Position numbers and translations under genes: made by a program. Below, piece after piece: positions 8,220 to 18,037 of a DNA stretch of 47,339 nt; position 1 is the first letter of the stretch, and each line of letters starts with the position of its first letter. The notes below the pieces were generated by a model that was given only the letters and a program-made list of their open reading frames with translations, ran no database searches and had not been told where the DNA came from. The stretch comes from Firmicutes bacterium HGW-Firmicutes-7 (GTDB taxonomy: Bacteria; Bacillota; Clostridia; Lachnospirales; Vallitaleaceae), in contig PGZO01000031.1 in NCBI GenBank assembly GCA_002841375.1, positions 1 through 47,339 on the forward strand, in the 5' to 3' direction.

Positions 8220-8263
8220 ACCTCCGAATATTTTCATATTATTAGTATTAAATGTTCGGAAAG
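8220..8263 (+). promoter_or_regulatory. Candidate PurR operator (two inverted PurBoxes) upstream of purA
   Basis: CCGAATATT (8224-8232) and AATGTTCGG (8251-8259, reverse complement CCGAACATT) are inverted around an 18-bp gap. The Bacillus PurBox core is CCGAAC followed by A/T, and functional sites are inverted pairs with a gap of about 16-17 bp. The position about 120 bp before purA fits. The rest of 8033-8382 holds the mecA promoter, repeat copy 2 and AT-rich DNA, with no gene. Confidence 0.5.
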
Positions 8264-8331
8264 GGCTTGATTTATATTAATAAGTTTGATATCATCGTAG
8301 AGGACTTAATAAGAAGCCCATAAGATCATAA

Positions 8332-9654
<1,323 letters not shown>

Positions 9655-9685
9655 ATAAAAAGACATAATACTTTAGATTGTTGAG

Positions 9686-9728
9686 AAGAACATTTATATT
9701 ATTTTAATATATAAGTGTTCTTTTTTGT
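9686..9728 (+). terminator. Terminator of purA
   Basis: AAGAACATTTATAT pairs with ATATAAGTGTTCTT and is followed by a T-run (TTTTTT). Confidence 0.85.
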
Positions 9729-10021
9729 GTTTGCTAGGAAACCTTTCACGAAAAATATTCGCCAACTAGGATGAAATAAAACATGAAAATTTCGACGTCA
9801 CAGTTCAAGTTTAATTTTGCGAGAAAGTCCTAAAATAGTTAAAATTTAATAAATTCTTAATGTTATTTAAAAATTTATTATGATATGATGAGAAAAGTTG
9901 ATGCGAAATGCTAATTTAACCTACGAATACGGAGGGAAGTATCCTTAAAGAGGGAACTTAATATTAAGTGCTAGCGTCTAATACATAATGGAAATTACTA
10001 AGAATAAGGAGAGTGCTGGAG
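9729..10021 (+). promoter_or_regulatory. Leader region before the MoxR cluster
   Basis: No gene is seen. A weak promoter, TTAATG (9857-9862) with TATGAT (9879-9884) and a 16-bp spacer, would give a leader of about 130 nt. The leader contains short pairing stretches (ATAC/GTAT near 9928-9943, CTTAATATTAAG near 9958-9969) and two GGGAA boxes. I do not recognise it as a known riboswitch. Confidence 0.35.
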
Positions 10022-12571
10022 ATGTATGTTAAGAAGATAATAAGTGTTTTTCTAGTTAGTATGTTCGTGTTATTTACGTTTACAAATTGTAAGGCTGAAA
10101 AGGTGCCAGAAGGACGAATAGAGGCGGAGATACAATTTGGTTATGAGGGTACCGTTAAGATATCATCGGGAAATCCTTTAGTTGCCACCATTAAGAACAA
10201 TGGGGCGGCTTTTGAGGGGGAGCTTCAAATTGAAATTGAGGACTCAATGGTCAGTAAGGTAATCGTTGCACAGCCATTTGAAATAGCACAAAATGCGACA
10301 AAAGAAATATCTATAGATGTGCCAGTGTATATCATTCAAAAGGATTTTACAGTGAATATCACCTCTAACAAAAAGAAGCTATTCGAAGATACAGTTAAGG
10401 CTACGAAAATATTGCCACCGAATAGAGTCGTTATGGCGGTTGTTACAGATACACCGGATGCATATAGATTTTTAGAAAACACCAAGTTAAAAAGTGCATA
10501 TATTGATGAGTATATGTATAAATATTCTTCGGCGCAAGTAACACAAGAGTTTGCCACAGGAGAACTAGAAGATCTTGAAGTGCTATTTTTTGATAGCTTT
10601 GACCAAATAGATTCAGAAGATAAATTAGGCTTCTTTAATTATGTCTACATTGGACATAATCAAAGTCTTAATATTTCTGAAGATGTCGAAAGGAATTTGA
10701 CAAAATGGATGTCTACAGGAAACACCCTTGTTATTGAGACGGGTGCTGATTATAAAAAAGTGAACAGCATATTACCTGAAAGTTTAAGGCCTGTTGAAAT
10801 AATTGGTGTTGAAAACCTTCAGATTGAAAATCTTTGGTATAACTTTTCTATAAACCAAGCAATTGATATCGCTAAAACGAATGCAACGACAACGACAGAG
10901 ACTGAGATTATTGAAGTTGAAGGAACACAGCTTGGCGCAAAAACAATCGTAGGAAATGGAGTAATCATTACTTTATTTGTAAATATGGGACTTGACCCGA
11001 TTGCTTCTTGGAATTCAAAGGCACCATTTATTGAATCAATACTCGGAACGTACTCATTAAATAACAATAATCAACATTACGATCCGTACTACGTAAGCCA
11101 ATTTCAATATTTAGTTGAGCAGGTACCCTCTGAAGAACCAACACCTTATTTATTCATGATTGTTTTACTAGGGATCTATATCTTTTTAGTAGCACCGATT
11201 GCATATTTTGTTTTAAAGAAGCTAGACAAAAGAGATTATGCATGGATTGGTATACCTGCACTTGCTGCTGTATGTGTTGTCACCATGTATGTTTTTGGGC
11301 TGGGTACAAAGCATAATCAAGCAATAATGAATAGCATTTCAGTGCTCTCTGCCAAAGAAGAAGAGCCATTTATGAATATTACAAGTGATATTATGATTTT
11401 TAATAATGAAAGAGATAAATTGAAAATTGAATGGGGTAATGATGAGAACCTTAAATTAAACAATCAAAGAGATCAATACTACAGATATCAAGACCCAAAT
11501 GACACCAATGTAAAGAAAACGTTAAATGGTAAGATGACGAGAGGCAATACAAATATATACGAAAAATATAATGCAGGATTATGGGGATCTACTTATATAT
11601 CAGGGGATAAAAAAATTCCTTTTGAAGCAAAAAAAATGATAAAGATGCAATTAAACAATGATAAGGTGAGCTTTACGGTTACGAACACTACGCCATATGA
11701 GCTGGAAAGTGCATTTATTAAGTGGGGTATGGGTAATATTTATGTTGGTGACTTAGAACCAGGACAAGAGAAGACTGTTGAACAAGAGCTATCTAAGAGC
11801 TTATCAACTAGCTTTGAAATATTTTTAGATCAACAAATGGGCTTAAAGAGATTTGATTATTCTACTTCAGCTCGTCCAAATAAGCAAGATCAAATAGATA
11901 TGAGAACCTTAGAAATATTGCTGCAAAGATATGTTTACAATAACTATCAATATATGCCTAACGCAGGTTTAGACAATAATATACAGGAAGTTAAGCTATG
12001 TGCTTTAAATTATCAAGATGTAGGATACGATATAAAGGTGAATGATCAAGGGACAGAAAACTTTTTAACAAATATTATTGAAATTACGACAGAAATAGAA
12101 TTTGATAAGGGTGCCGAGATTAAAATACCAAAAGGTATCATTGCGCCCCAAGTAGTATACTTTCTAGATGATAAATTTACAACTAGTGGAGCGTTTGATT
12201 ACCAAGCAAATGATCAGTATTATAGATTATATGAGCAAGGGATTATTCAGTTTGACTACACAATTCCTTTTGGAATGGAGCTTAGTAAAGCACAAATAGA
12301 GTTAGGTGAAGTTTTTAATGAAGAAGATTATTATAATAAGGCGAATGGTCAACCGGCAACACCTAAAAAAGGTATGGAATATACAATTCTTAATGCGAAA
12401 GATAATACATGGGAAACCATAGATCGCCAAGCAGATATTACAGATAATAAATATGTTGGCGTAAATGGACACATTTTATTTAGAGTGGACGTTAGAGGAG
12501 AGCAAGGAGATTACGCATACGCCCAAATGATGCAGGCACCAAGTATTTCAATAGAGGGGAGTGTTAAATAA
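10022..12571 (+). CDS. Large exported membrane protein of the MoxR/ABC cluster
   Basis: An 849-residue protein not assigned to a named family. It has an N-terminal signal peptide or anchor (MYVKKIISVFLVSMFVLFTF) followed by TNC, a poor lipobox. An extracellular part of about 350 residues includes a beta-sandwich-like start and a Rossmann/GATase-like stretch (RVVMAVVTDTPDAY). Two membrane spans lie near residues 375-430, and an outer domain of about 420 residues follows. Similar large proteins next to MoxR and DUF58 genes are usually annotated only as hypothetical. The ATG at 10022 is 9 bp after AAGGAG; the in-frame GTG at 10013 touches that site. Its stop overlaps the ABC ATPase start (TAATG), so the two are translationally coupled and probably work together. 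Confidence 0.8.
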   Translation: MYVKKIISVFLVSMFVLFTFTNCKAEKVPEGRIEAEIQFGYEGTVKISSGNPLVATIKNNGAAFEGELQIEIEDSMVSKVIVAQPFEIAQNATKEISIDVPVYIIQKDFTVNITSNKKKLFEDTVKATKILPPNRVVMAVVTDTPDAYRFLENTKLKSAYIDEYMYKYSSAQVTQEFATGELEDLEVLFFDSFDQIDSEDKLGFFNYVYIGHNQSLNISEDVERNLTKWMSTGNTLVIETGADYKKVNSILPESLRPVEIIGVENLQIENLWYNFSINQAIDIAKTNATTTTETEIIEVEGTQLGAKTIVGNGVIITLFVNMGLDPIASWNSKAPFIESILGTYSLNNNNQHYDPYYVSQFQYLVEQVPSEEPTPYLFMIVLLGIYIFLVAPIAYFVLKKLDKRDYAWIGIPALAAVCVVTMYVFGLGTKHNQAIMNSISVLSAKEEEPFMNITSDIMIFNNERDKLKIEWGNDENLKLNNQRDQYYRYQDPNDTNVKKTLNGKMTRGNTNIYEKYNAGLWGSTYISGDKKIPFEAKKMIKMQLNNDKVSFTVTNTTPYELESAFIKWGMGNIYVGDLEPGQEKTVEQELSKSLSTSFEIFLDQQMGLKRFDYSTSARPNKQDQIDMRTLEILLQRYVYNNYQYMPNAGLDNNIQEVKLCALNYQDVGYDIKVNDQGTENFLTNIIEITTEIEFDKGAEIKIPKGIIAPQVVYFLDDKFTTSGAFDYQANDQYYRLYEQGIIQFDYTIPFGMELSKAQIELGEVFNEEDYYNKANGQPATPKKGMEYTILNAKDNTWETIDRQADITDNKYVGVNGHILFRVDVRGEQGDYAYAQMMQAPSISIEGSVK

Positions 12572-13503
12572 TGATAAAAGTAGAAAATCTAGTGAAACGC
12601 TATGGAAAATTTACAGCAGTTGACGACTTATCCTTTTCTATAGGTAAGGGAGAAATATTTGGTTTTGTTGGATCAAATGGCGCTGGAAAGACAACAACCA
12701 TGAAGGTAGCTGCAGGTCTATTAAAAGCAGATGCAGGAACTATTTTTGTAAATGGACATGATGTTCATAAGCACAGAACAGAGGCAAAAAGATCCATAGG
12801 TTATATGCCTGACTTTTTTGGCGTATACGATGACTTGAAGGTTACTGAATACATGAACTTTTACTGTGGGGTACATAAAATACCTGTTGCAGACAGAAAG
12901 AAAACAATTGATAGCCTCGTTGAGGTAGTTAATTTATCGGACAAGAGAGAAGCTTATGTGGACGATTTATCTAGGGGTATGAAGCAACGACTTTGTTTGG
13001 CAAGAAGCTTGATTCATAATCCAGAGCTGCTCATTTTAGATGAACCAGCATCTGGGCTTGATCCGAGAGCTAGGGTTGAATTTAGAGAGATTATAAAGGA
13101 ACTTAAAGATATGGGGAAGACCATATTAATTAGTTCTCACATTTTACATGAGTTATCAGAAGTTTGTACCTCTATTGGCATAATCAATGGAGGAAAAATG
13201 ATTGCAATAGGTACGGTTAGTGAAATACAAGAAAAATTAAATCATTTAAGTAGAGTTAAAGTTAAAGTTTGTAGCGATTTTTCCCTTGCAGCTTCAATAT
13301 TAAAAGAGCAACCGCTTGTGACAGGACTCGTTGAGGCAAATGGATTTATTGAATTCTCTTTTTCAGGAGAGGTACAGCAAAAAGCGGATTTACTTAAATC
13401 CTTAGTTAATAAAGAAGTTAGAGTAACGCATTTTGAAGAGACTGCTGGTAGCCTTGAGTCGATATTTATGCATCTAACGAATGAAGAGGGGGAAGAAAAA
13501 TGA
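12571..13503 (+). CDS. ABC transporter ATP-binding protein
   Basis: A 310-residue ATPase of the ABC-2/CcmA class. Walker A is GSNGAGKTTT, the signature is LSRGMKQRLCLARSL, Walker B is LLILDEPASGLDPRAR and the switch is ISSHILHE. The C-terminal 90 residues form the extra regulatory domain common in these exporters. The start overlaps the previous stop by one base and the stop overlaps the permease start by four, so all three proteins should be made together. Substrate is unknown; with MoxR and VWA neighbours it may move or remodel an envelope component. Confidence 0.92.
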   Translation: MIKVENLVKRYGKFTAVDDLSFSIGKGEIFGFVGSNGAGKTTTMKVAAGLLKADAGTIFVNGHDVHKHRTEAKRSIGYMPDFFGVYDDLKVTEYMNFYCGVHKIPVADRKKTIDSLVEVVNLSDKREAYVDDLSRGMKQRLCLARSLIHNPELLILDEPASGLDPRARVEFREIIKELKDMGKTILISSHILHELSEVCTSIGIINGGKMIAIGTVSEIQEKLNHLSRVKVKVCSDFSLAASILKEQPLVTGLVEANGFIEFSFSGEVQQKADLLKSLVNKEVRVTHFEETAGSLESIFMHLTNEEGEEK

Positions 13504-14351
13504 TTAATCCAATATTAGAGAGAGAACTTAAAACGAGAATGCGAACTTGGAAAACACCAATCATGTTAATGATTTATTTGCTCATAATCAGCATCGTCGT
13601 TGCGTTGTTTTTCGTAATTAATGAACAAAGGTATATGTATGGAGGCGGAACCTTCGACCCAAGAATGGCGATTAGAATATATAACCTGATTGTTGTTGGA
13701 CAGTTTATTATATTAATGTTGGTACTACCGGCCTTTACAGCAACGGCTATAAGCGGTGAAAGAGAAAGGCAAACACTAGACTTAATGCTGTGTACCGACT
13801 TATCCCCGTGGAAAATTATTTTTGGGAAAATATCTGCAGCACTGGCCTTTGTGTTTTTACTTATTATTGCTGCCACACCATTTATGAGCATTGTGTTTTT
13901 ATTTGGAGGTATTACGATTTGGGAAGTTGTCAAGGTTGTACTTTTCTACATGGTTACGGCAGTGTTGGTATCCTGTATTGGACTATACTGTTCGGCACGC
14001 TTTAAAAGAGTTGTAACGTCAATTATTGTTAGCTACTTAATTATGGGCATTTTATTTGTTGGAACAGTAGTAGCGTATGGTGTATTTATGATGATTATGA
14101 GTACAAAAGGAAACAATGATTTTGTGAATAAATATGCATATGAAATTCTCCTAGGCTTCCTTGGAGCAAATCCAGGATTTGGGTTGGCGTCTTTCTATTT
14201 AGGAGATTATCTAGGGATTTCATATTGGTTAAATATATCAACAAGTATTTTTAAAACTGTGAAACCTTGGATGGTTAGTGTTACCTTTGACGTAGTAGTG
14301 TCTGCGATATTAGTTGTACTTACCAAGTTTAGATTAACAAGAATTCGATAA
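13500..14351 (+). CDS. ABC-2 type transporter permease
   Basis: A 283-residue membrane protein with six predicted spans. It starts with the amphipathic LERELKTRMRTWKTP typical of ABC-2 permeases, and contains TATAISGERERQTLDLMLCT, the usual coupling helix before the second group of spans. It forms the membrane half of the transporter with the upstream ATPase (4-bp ATGA overlap), probably as a homodimer. The repeat element at 14356 follows its stop. Confidence 0.9.
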   Translation: MINPILERELKTRMRTWKTPIMLMIYLLIISIVVALFFVINEQRYMYGGGTFDPRMAIRIYNLIVVGQFIILMLVLPAFTATAISGERERQTLDLMLCTDLSPWKIIFGKISAALAFVFLLIIAATPFMSIVFLFGGITIWEVVKVVLFYMVTAVLVSCIGLYCSARFKRVVTSIIVSYLIMGILFVGTVVAYGVFMMIMSTKGNNDFVNKYAYEILLGFLGANPGFGLASFYLGDYLGISYWLNISTSIFKTVKPWMVSVTFDVVVSAILVVLTKFRLTRIR

Positions 14352-14355
14352 TTAA

Positions 14356-14379
14356 GGTTATAGTGTCAAAAGTATAACC
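14356..14379. repeat. GGTTATAGTGTC-family element, copy 3 (short form)
   Basis: The 24 bp begin with GGTTATAGTGTCA and end with TATAACC, which pairs with the first seven bases. Compared with the reverse complement of copy 1 it looks like the same element missing about 10 internal bases. Confidence 0.55.
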
Positions 14380-14419
14380 AATTCCAACTATTAACTATAA
14401 AACGTAGGGTGTGATCATT

Positions 14420-16102
14420 ATGAACGAAAAGAAAATTAAACAATGGGTGAAACCTGTAAGAAAAAAACTGCATATAGAGAGAGCTATTAATACTGCTTTT
14501 AAACTTTTCTTAATTGGCAGTGTAGCGATGCTACTTATTTCAATTGCTGCACACTTTTATCCAATCCCATTTGCAGAAAAATGGTTAATTGGTGTAGGCG
14601 CTATTTGTGGGTTATTATCCTTGGTTCAAATAGTATTTATGTATCCTAACATTAAAATGACGATTGTTAGAACGGATTTGTTAGGTTTTAAAGAGCGCTT
14701 TATAACTGCGTGGGAGCTAAAAAATGATGAAAGCATCGAAGCAACGTTACAAAGGAATGAGTTAGAGGCTTTTATTAAGGGAGAAAATTTAAGTAAAAGG
14801 TATAAGCTACAACCTAAATACAGAAGGCTTGCAATGAGTGCCGTGGTGATCTTTATAGCAATTGGAATTTTGCTTATACCTTCACCAGCTAAGATTGAAG
14901 CAGCAAAGGTTGAGGCGCTTAAAAATCAATTAGAAGAACAAATTGAACATCTCGAAGCAGAAAAAGAGCGTCTATATGATAAGTACGATGTGCCTGAAGA
15001 AAAAAAGGAAGAACTGGATAAAAAGCTAGAAGCATTAATGAAGCAACTAGAAAAAGCTAAGACAGAAGAAGAGGCACTTAAAAATCTAGCCATTGCAAAA
15101 AATGAGATGAAGAAGTTAGATCCTAAGGAAATGGCATCAGAGCTTAAGAAGCTAGGAGAGAATCTGAAAAGCGAAGGATTAAAGGATCTGGCAGATGCCC
15201 TGAAGAATGAAGATTTAGATAAAATTAAAAAAGCACTTGAAGAATTGATGAACAACAAAGATTCAGAGGCCTTAAAAGAGGTCGCAAAAGAATTAACCAA
15301 TGAAGAATTAAAGGATTTGCTAGAAAAACTAGCAGAAGATATAGAAAAACAAGATGGGGAGGCTGCACAAAAAAGTGCATCAGACTTAAATGACATGCTT
15401 GACAATGCCCTTTCTAGCAGTAAAAGTGCGGCAAGCATGAACCAGTTTTCCCAAAGCATGCAAACTGCGATTAATAAAGCGGGACAACAAATGGCATCAG
15501 GCGCTTCAATTAGTGAATTGGCCTTTAGTTCTAGCAGTGGACAAAGCGCTTCTAGCAGCTCAGATGGAGGTGTTCCTGTAAGCGCAGACGCTACGTCAGG
15601 AACAGAAGGCCAAGGAGAAGGAGAAGGGCAAGGAGAAGGTCAAGGAGAAGGCCAAGGCCAAGGACAAGGGCAAGGAGAAGGTCAAGGACAAGGCCAAGGT
15701 CAAGGGCAAGGTCAAGGTCAAGGCCAAGGACAAGGCGAAGGTGCCGGTGGTGGAGCGGGTCAAGGCTCAACGAACACAGACGGTGGGTATAGCCAAGAAA
15801 GTGGTTCAACCTCTCACAATAGCAGCACCGGAGACGGAAAAATAGGAACCTATGAAGCCCTCTATCAACCAACTCATCTTGGAGGAACTTCTGAATCTTC
15901 CTTTGTAAAAGGACAAAAAGGTAAAGGAGGACAAAGCTCTTTTCAAAACGTAGAAGGTGTCCCAATTGAAAAAGGAAGTCTAGTAAGCTACACCGAAATA
16001 TCAGGAAGCTACAAACAACAAGCCTCTCAATCAATGGACACAATGGCAGTCCCCGCAGTAATGAAAGAATTAATCAGAGATTATTTCTCAAGTATAGAAT
16101 AA
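14420..16102 (+). CDS. Membrane-anchored coiled-coil protein with Gly/Gln/Glu repeat tract
   Basis: A 560-residue protein of unassigned family. Two membrane spans lie near residues 23-72 and a third near 135-157. A long charged coiled coil, mainly E, K, L and A, covers about 165-320. A Ser-rich stretch and a tract of alternating Gly with Gln or Glu follow (about 394-449), then a conserved-looking tail ending VMKELIRDYFSSIE. The C-terminal part should lie outside the cell or at the wall if the topology is three-span. A protein of this kind commonly sits just before moxR in Firmicute clusters. ATG at 14420 is chosen because AGGGTG lies 7 bp before it; the frame is open from a GTG at 14411. Confidence 0.75.
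   Translation: MNEKKIKQWVKPVRKKLHIERAINTAFKLFLIGSVAMLLISIAAHFYPIPFAEKWLIGVGAICGLLSLVQIVFMYPNIKMTIVRTDLLGFKERFITAWELKNDESIEATLQRNELEAFIKGENLSKRYKLQPKYRRLAMSAVVIFIAIGILLIPSPAKIEAAKVEALKNQLEEQIEHLEAEKERLYDKYDVPEEKKEELDKKLEALMKQLEKAKTEEEALKNLAIAKNEMKKLDPKEMASELKKLGENLKSEGLKDLADALKNEDLDKIKKALEELMNNKDSEALKEVAKELTNEELKDLLEKLAEDIEKQDGEAAQKSASDLNDMLDNALSSSKSAASMNQFSQSMQTAINKAGQQMASGASISELAFSSSSGQSASSSSDGGVPVSADATSGTEGQGEGEGQGEGQGEGQGQGQGQGEGQGQGQGQGQGQGQGQGQGEGAGGGAGQGSTNTDGGYSQESGSTSHNSSTGDGKIGTYEALYQPTHLGGTSESSFVKGQKGKGGQSSFQNVEGVPIEKGSLVSYTEISGSYKQQASQSMDTMAVPAVMKELIRDYFSSIE
15601..15765 (+). repeat. Low-complexity GGN-CAA/GAA hexamer tract
   Basis: About 165 bp built from 6-bp units (GGxCAA or GGxGAA) encode alternating Gly-Gln and Gly-Glu. 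Third-position bases vary (A, C, G, T), so the tract is under protein-level selection more than fresh slippage, though length change remains possible. Confidence 0.8.
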
Positions 16103-16113
16103 GAAAAAGAGAC

Positions 16114-16132
16114 AAAGGGGACTGTCCCCTTT
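16114..16132. repeat. REP-like palindrome AAAGGGGACTGTCCCCTTT
   Basis: A perfect 19-bp palindrome with a single central base sits 20 bp before the moxR start. Palindromes of the GGGGACAGTCCCC kind are dispersed repeats in many bacterial genomes and are often mobilised by RAYT (TnpA_REP) transposases. No such gene is in this window. Confidence 0.6.
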
Positions 16133-16152
16133 AACCGATGAAAGGATTGGAA

Positions 16153-17118
16153 ATGATGGAACAATTAGAGAAAGTCGGCAATCTTGCCGCGAGAATAGAG
16201 GAAGAAGTAGCTAGGCATATTATTGGACAGAAGGAATTAATTAAGGATACGATTATATGTTTGATCGCAGGGGGAAATATGTTGCTTGAGGGTGTACCGG
16301 GTCTTGGAAAGACAAGACTTGTAAGTACGCTTGGCGTGGCCCTTGGATTAGATTATAAGAGAATTCAGTTTACCCCTGACTTAATGCCAGCGGATATTAC
16401 GGGAACAAATATTTACAATAAAGAGACAGGGGGCTTTGAGTTTCAAAAGGGGCCTGTGTTTACGAATATTGTTTTGGCGGATGAGATTAATAGAGCGACG
16501 CCTAAGACACAAAGTGCAATGCTTGAGGCAATGCAAGAAAAAACTATCACTTCAGGGACAACAACCTATAAGCTGAATAAGCCCTATTTGGTAATGGCAA
16601 CACAAAATCCAATAGAGCAAGAGGGCACGTATCCGTTACCAGAAGCGCAGATGGACCGATTCATGTTTAAATTGAATGTTGAGTTTCCAAGTGTAGATGA
16701 ACTCCTTAAGATTGTTACCTTAACGACTGGAACGAGCGAACCAGAGATTCAAGTTATTACTGGCGTAGAGGAGCTTCTAGAGGTTCAAGCAGCAGCGAAG
16801 CTCGTACCAGCAGCACTGCCAGTTTTAGAATATGCGATGAAGGTTATTGCTTCAACCCACCCAGATTCTGAATTTGCACCAGAGGTCGTAAAGAAATACG
16901 TGCGTTGTGGCTCAAGCCCAAGAGGTGCTCAAGCCATTGTTGCGACAGCAAGGGTTCGTGCATTAATGGAGGGACGTTACAATATATCCTTTGAAGATAT
17001 TAAAAAAATGGCCTATCCCGTACTTAGACATAGATTACTACTTAATTTTGATGCCATAAGTGATGGCAGAGATGCAGATAGCATTATTACGGAAATATTA
17101 TTAAATGTAGAGGCATAA
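16153..17118 (+). CDS. MoxR-family AAA+ ATPase
   Basis: A 321-residue ATPase. Walker A is GVPGLGKTR, Walker B is VLADEINRA, sensor-1 is MATQNPIEQEGTYPLPEAQ, and GSSPRGAQAI lies in the C-terminal lid. MoxR proteins act as chaperone-like activators that help metal insertion or assembly of VWA-domain partners. The next three genes encode a DUF58 and two VWA proteins, the classic MoxR setting. The frame is open from ATG 16138, but AAAGGA at 16141-16146 serves ATG 16153 (or 16156). Confidence 0.93.
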   Translation: MMEQLEKVGNLAARIEEEVARHIIGQKELIKDTIICLIAGGNMLLEGVPGLGKTRLVSTLGVALGLDYKRIQFTPDLMPADITGTNIYNKETGGFEFQKGPVFTNIVLADEINRATPKTQSAMLEAMQEKTITSGTTTYKLNKPYLVMATQNPIEQEGTYPLPEAQMDRFMFKLNVEFPSVDELLKIVTLTTGTSEPEIQVITGVEELLEVQAAAKLVPAALPVLEYAMKVIASTHPDSEFAPEVVKKYVRCGSSPRGAQAIVATARVRALMEGRYNISFEDIKKMAYPVLRHRLLLNFDAISDGRDADSIITEILLNVEA

Positions 17119-17119
17119 T

Positions 17120-17986
17120 ATGGAAAAGAAAAACGTCTTAGATCAAGAATTTTTAGATTTACTGAAAACCATGGTGCTAAAATTTAATCTATCCTTAAAA
17201 GACGGCAACCTTGGAGGTAATCGTTCTAAGGCCAAGGGAAGCTCTGTAGAATTTTCCGATTTTAGAGAGTATGTTCCAGGTGACGACTTTCGTAGGATTG
17301 ATTGGCGAGCACTCGCGCGTTTTGAAAAAGTATATATCAAGCTATTTATGGAGGAAAGAGAAGCGCCCATTACCATTTTTGTTGATAAAAGCAAGTCCAT
17401 GGACTTTAGCTTGAAGAGAGAAACAGCCATTAAAATGGCGGCGACCTTTGCCTTTTCATCATTAAAGGAATACAATTCCGTTTCAACAATTATGTTTGAC
17501 CAGAAAGCGTCAAGCTATGAGTTAAATCAAAAAGGCCAACCCGCCTTTGCAAGAATTATTAATTTATTAGAAAATACAACCTTTGCAGACGACAGTGACT
17601 TATATAGCGTGATTAATAGCTGGCAACCAAGGTTCAAGAAGGGCTTAACAGTGCTCATTACAGACCTTATGTATGACGCCAAATTAGAAGAGACTATGAA
17701 GTTATTAACCTATAAAAAACAAAAGATTGTTTTATGTCATATTCTATCTCAGGAGGAGTTATACCCTGAACTAGAAGGAAATCTGCGTTTGATTGATAGC
17801 GAAACCGACGAGCATATGGACATTTTAACTGGAACCGATGCGGTGAATCTATATGCCAAGACACTTTCGCATTATATAAGTACGACAAAAGAAACCTGTT
17901 CTAAATATAAAGCAGATTATTTACTGCTCAATAGCGCAAAGCCGGTTGAACAACTACTCAAACAGCTTCACGTTAGAACCAACTAA
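17120..17986 (+). CDS. DUF58 domain protein (MoxR partner)
   Basis: A 288-residue soluble protein with the DUF58 core FREYVPGDDFRRIDWRALAR followed by a VWA-like fold (ITIFVDKSKSMDF carries the DxSxS metal-site motif). DUF58 proteins are nearly always next to moxR and probably are the direct clients. This one lacks the N-terminal membrane spans of longer DUF58 proteins. It starts one base after the moxR stop, so coupling is likely. Confidence 0.92.
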   Translation: MEKKNVLDQEFLDLLKTMVLKFNLSLKDGNLGGNRSKAKGSSVEFSDFREYVPGDDFRRIDWRALARFEKVYIKLFMEEREAPITIFVDKSKSMDFSLKRETAIKMAATFAFSSLKEYNSVSTIMFDQKASSYELNQKGQPAFARIINLLENTTFADDSDLYSVINSWQPRFKKGLTVLITDLMYDAKLEETMKLLTYKKQKIVLCHILSQEELYPELEGNLRLIDSETDEHMDILTGTDAVNLYAKTLSHYISTTKETCSKYKADYLLLNSAKPVEQLLKQLHVRTN

Positions 17987-18037
17987 GAAAGTAGACGAGG
18001 TTTTTGCTTAAACGACAAAATATGGGAGTACCAAACT

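Noticed and set aside
9900-10010. A possible riboswitch before the MoxR cluster
   Set aside because: I checked for features of cyclic-di-GMP, cyclic-di-AMP and cobalamin types and saw none; only weak short pairings remain.
15601-15765. Short regular repeats resembling a CRISPR array
   Set aside because: The units are 6 bp, without spacers, and encode a clean protein tract; no cas genes are present.
15591-16043. A 150-codon frame on the minus strand rich in Leu and Asp
   Set aside because: It is the mirror of the Gly-Gln/Glu repeat tract in the coiled-coil protein gene; no ribosome binding site and no sensible composition.
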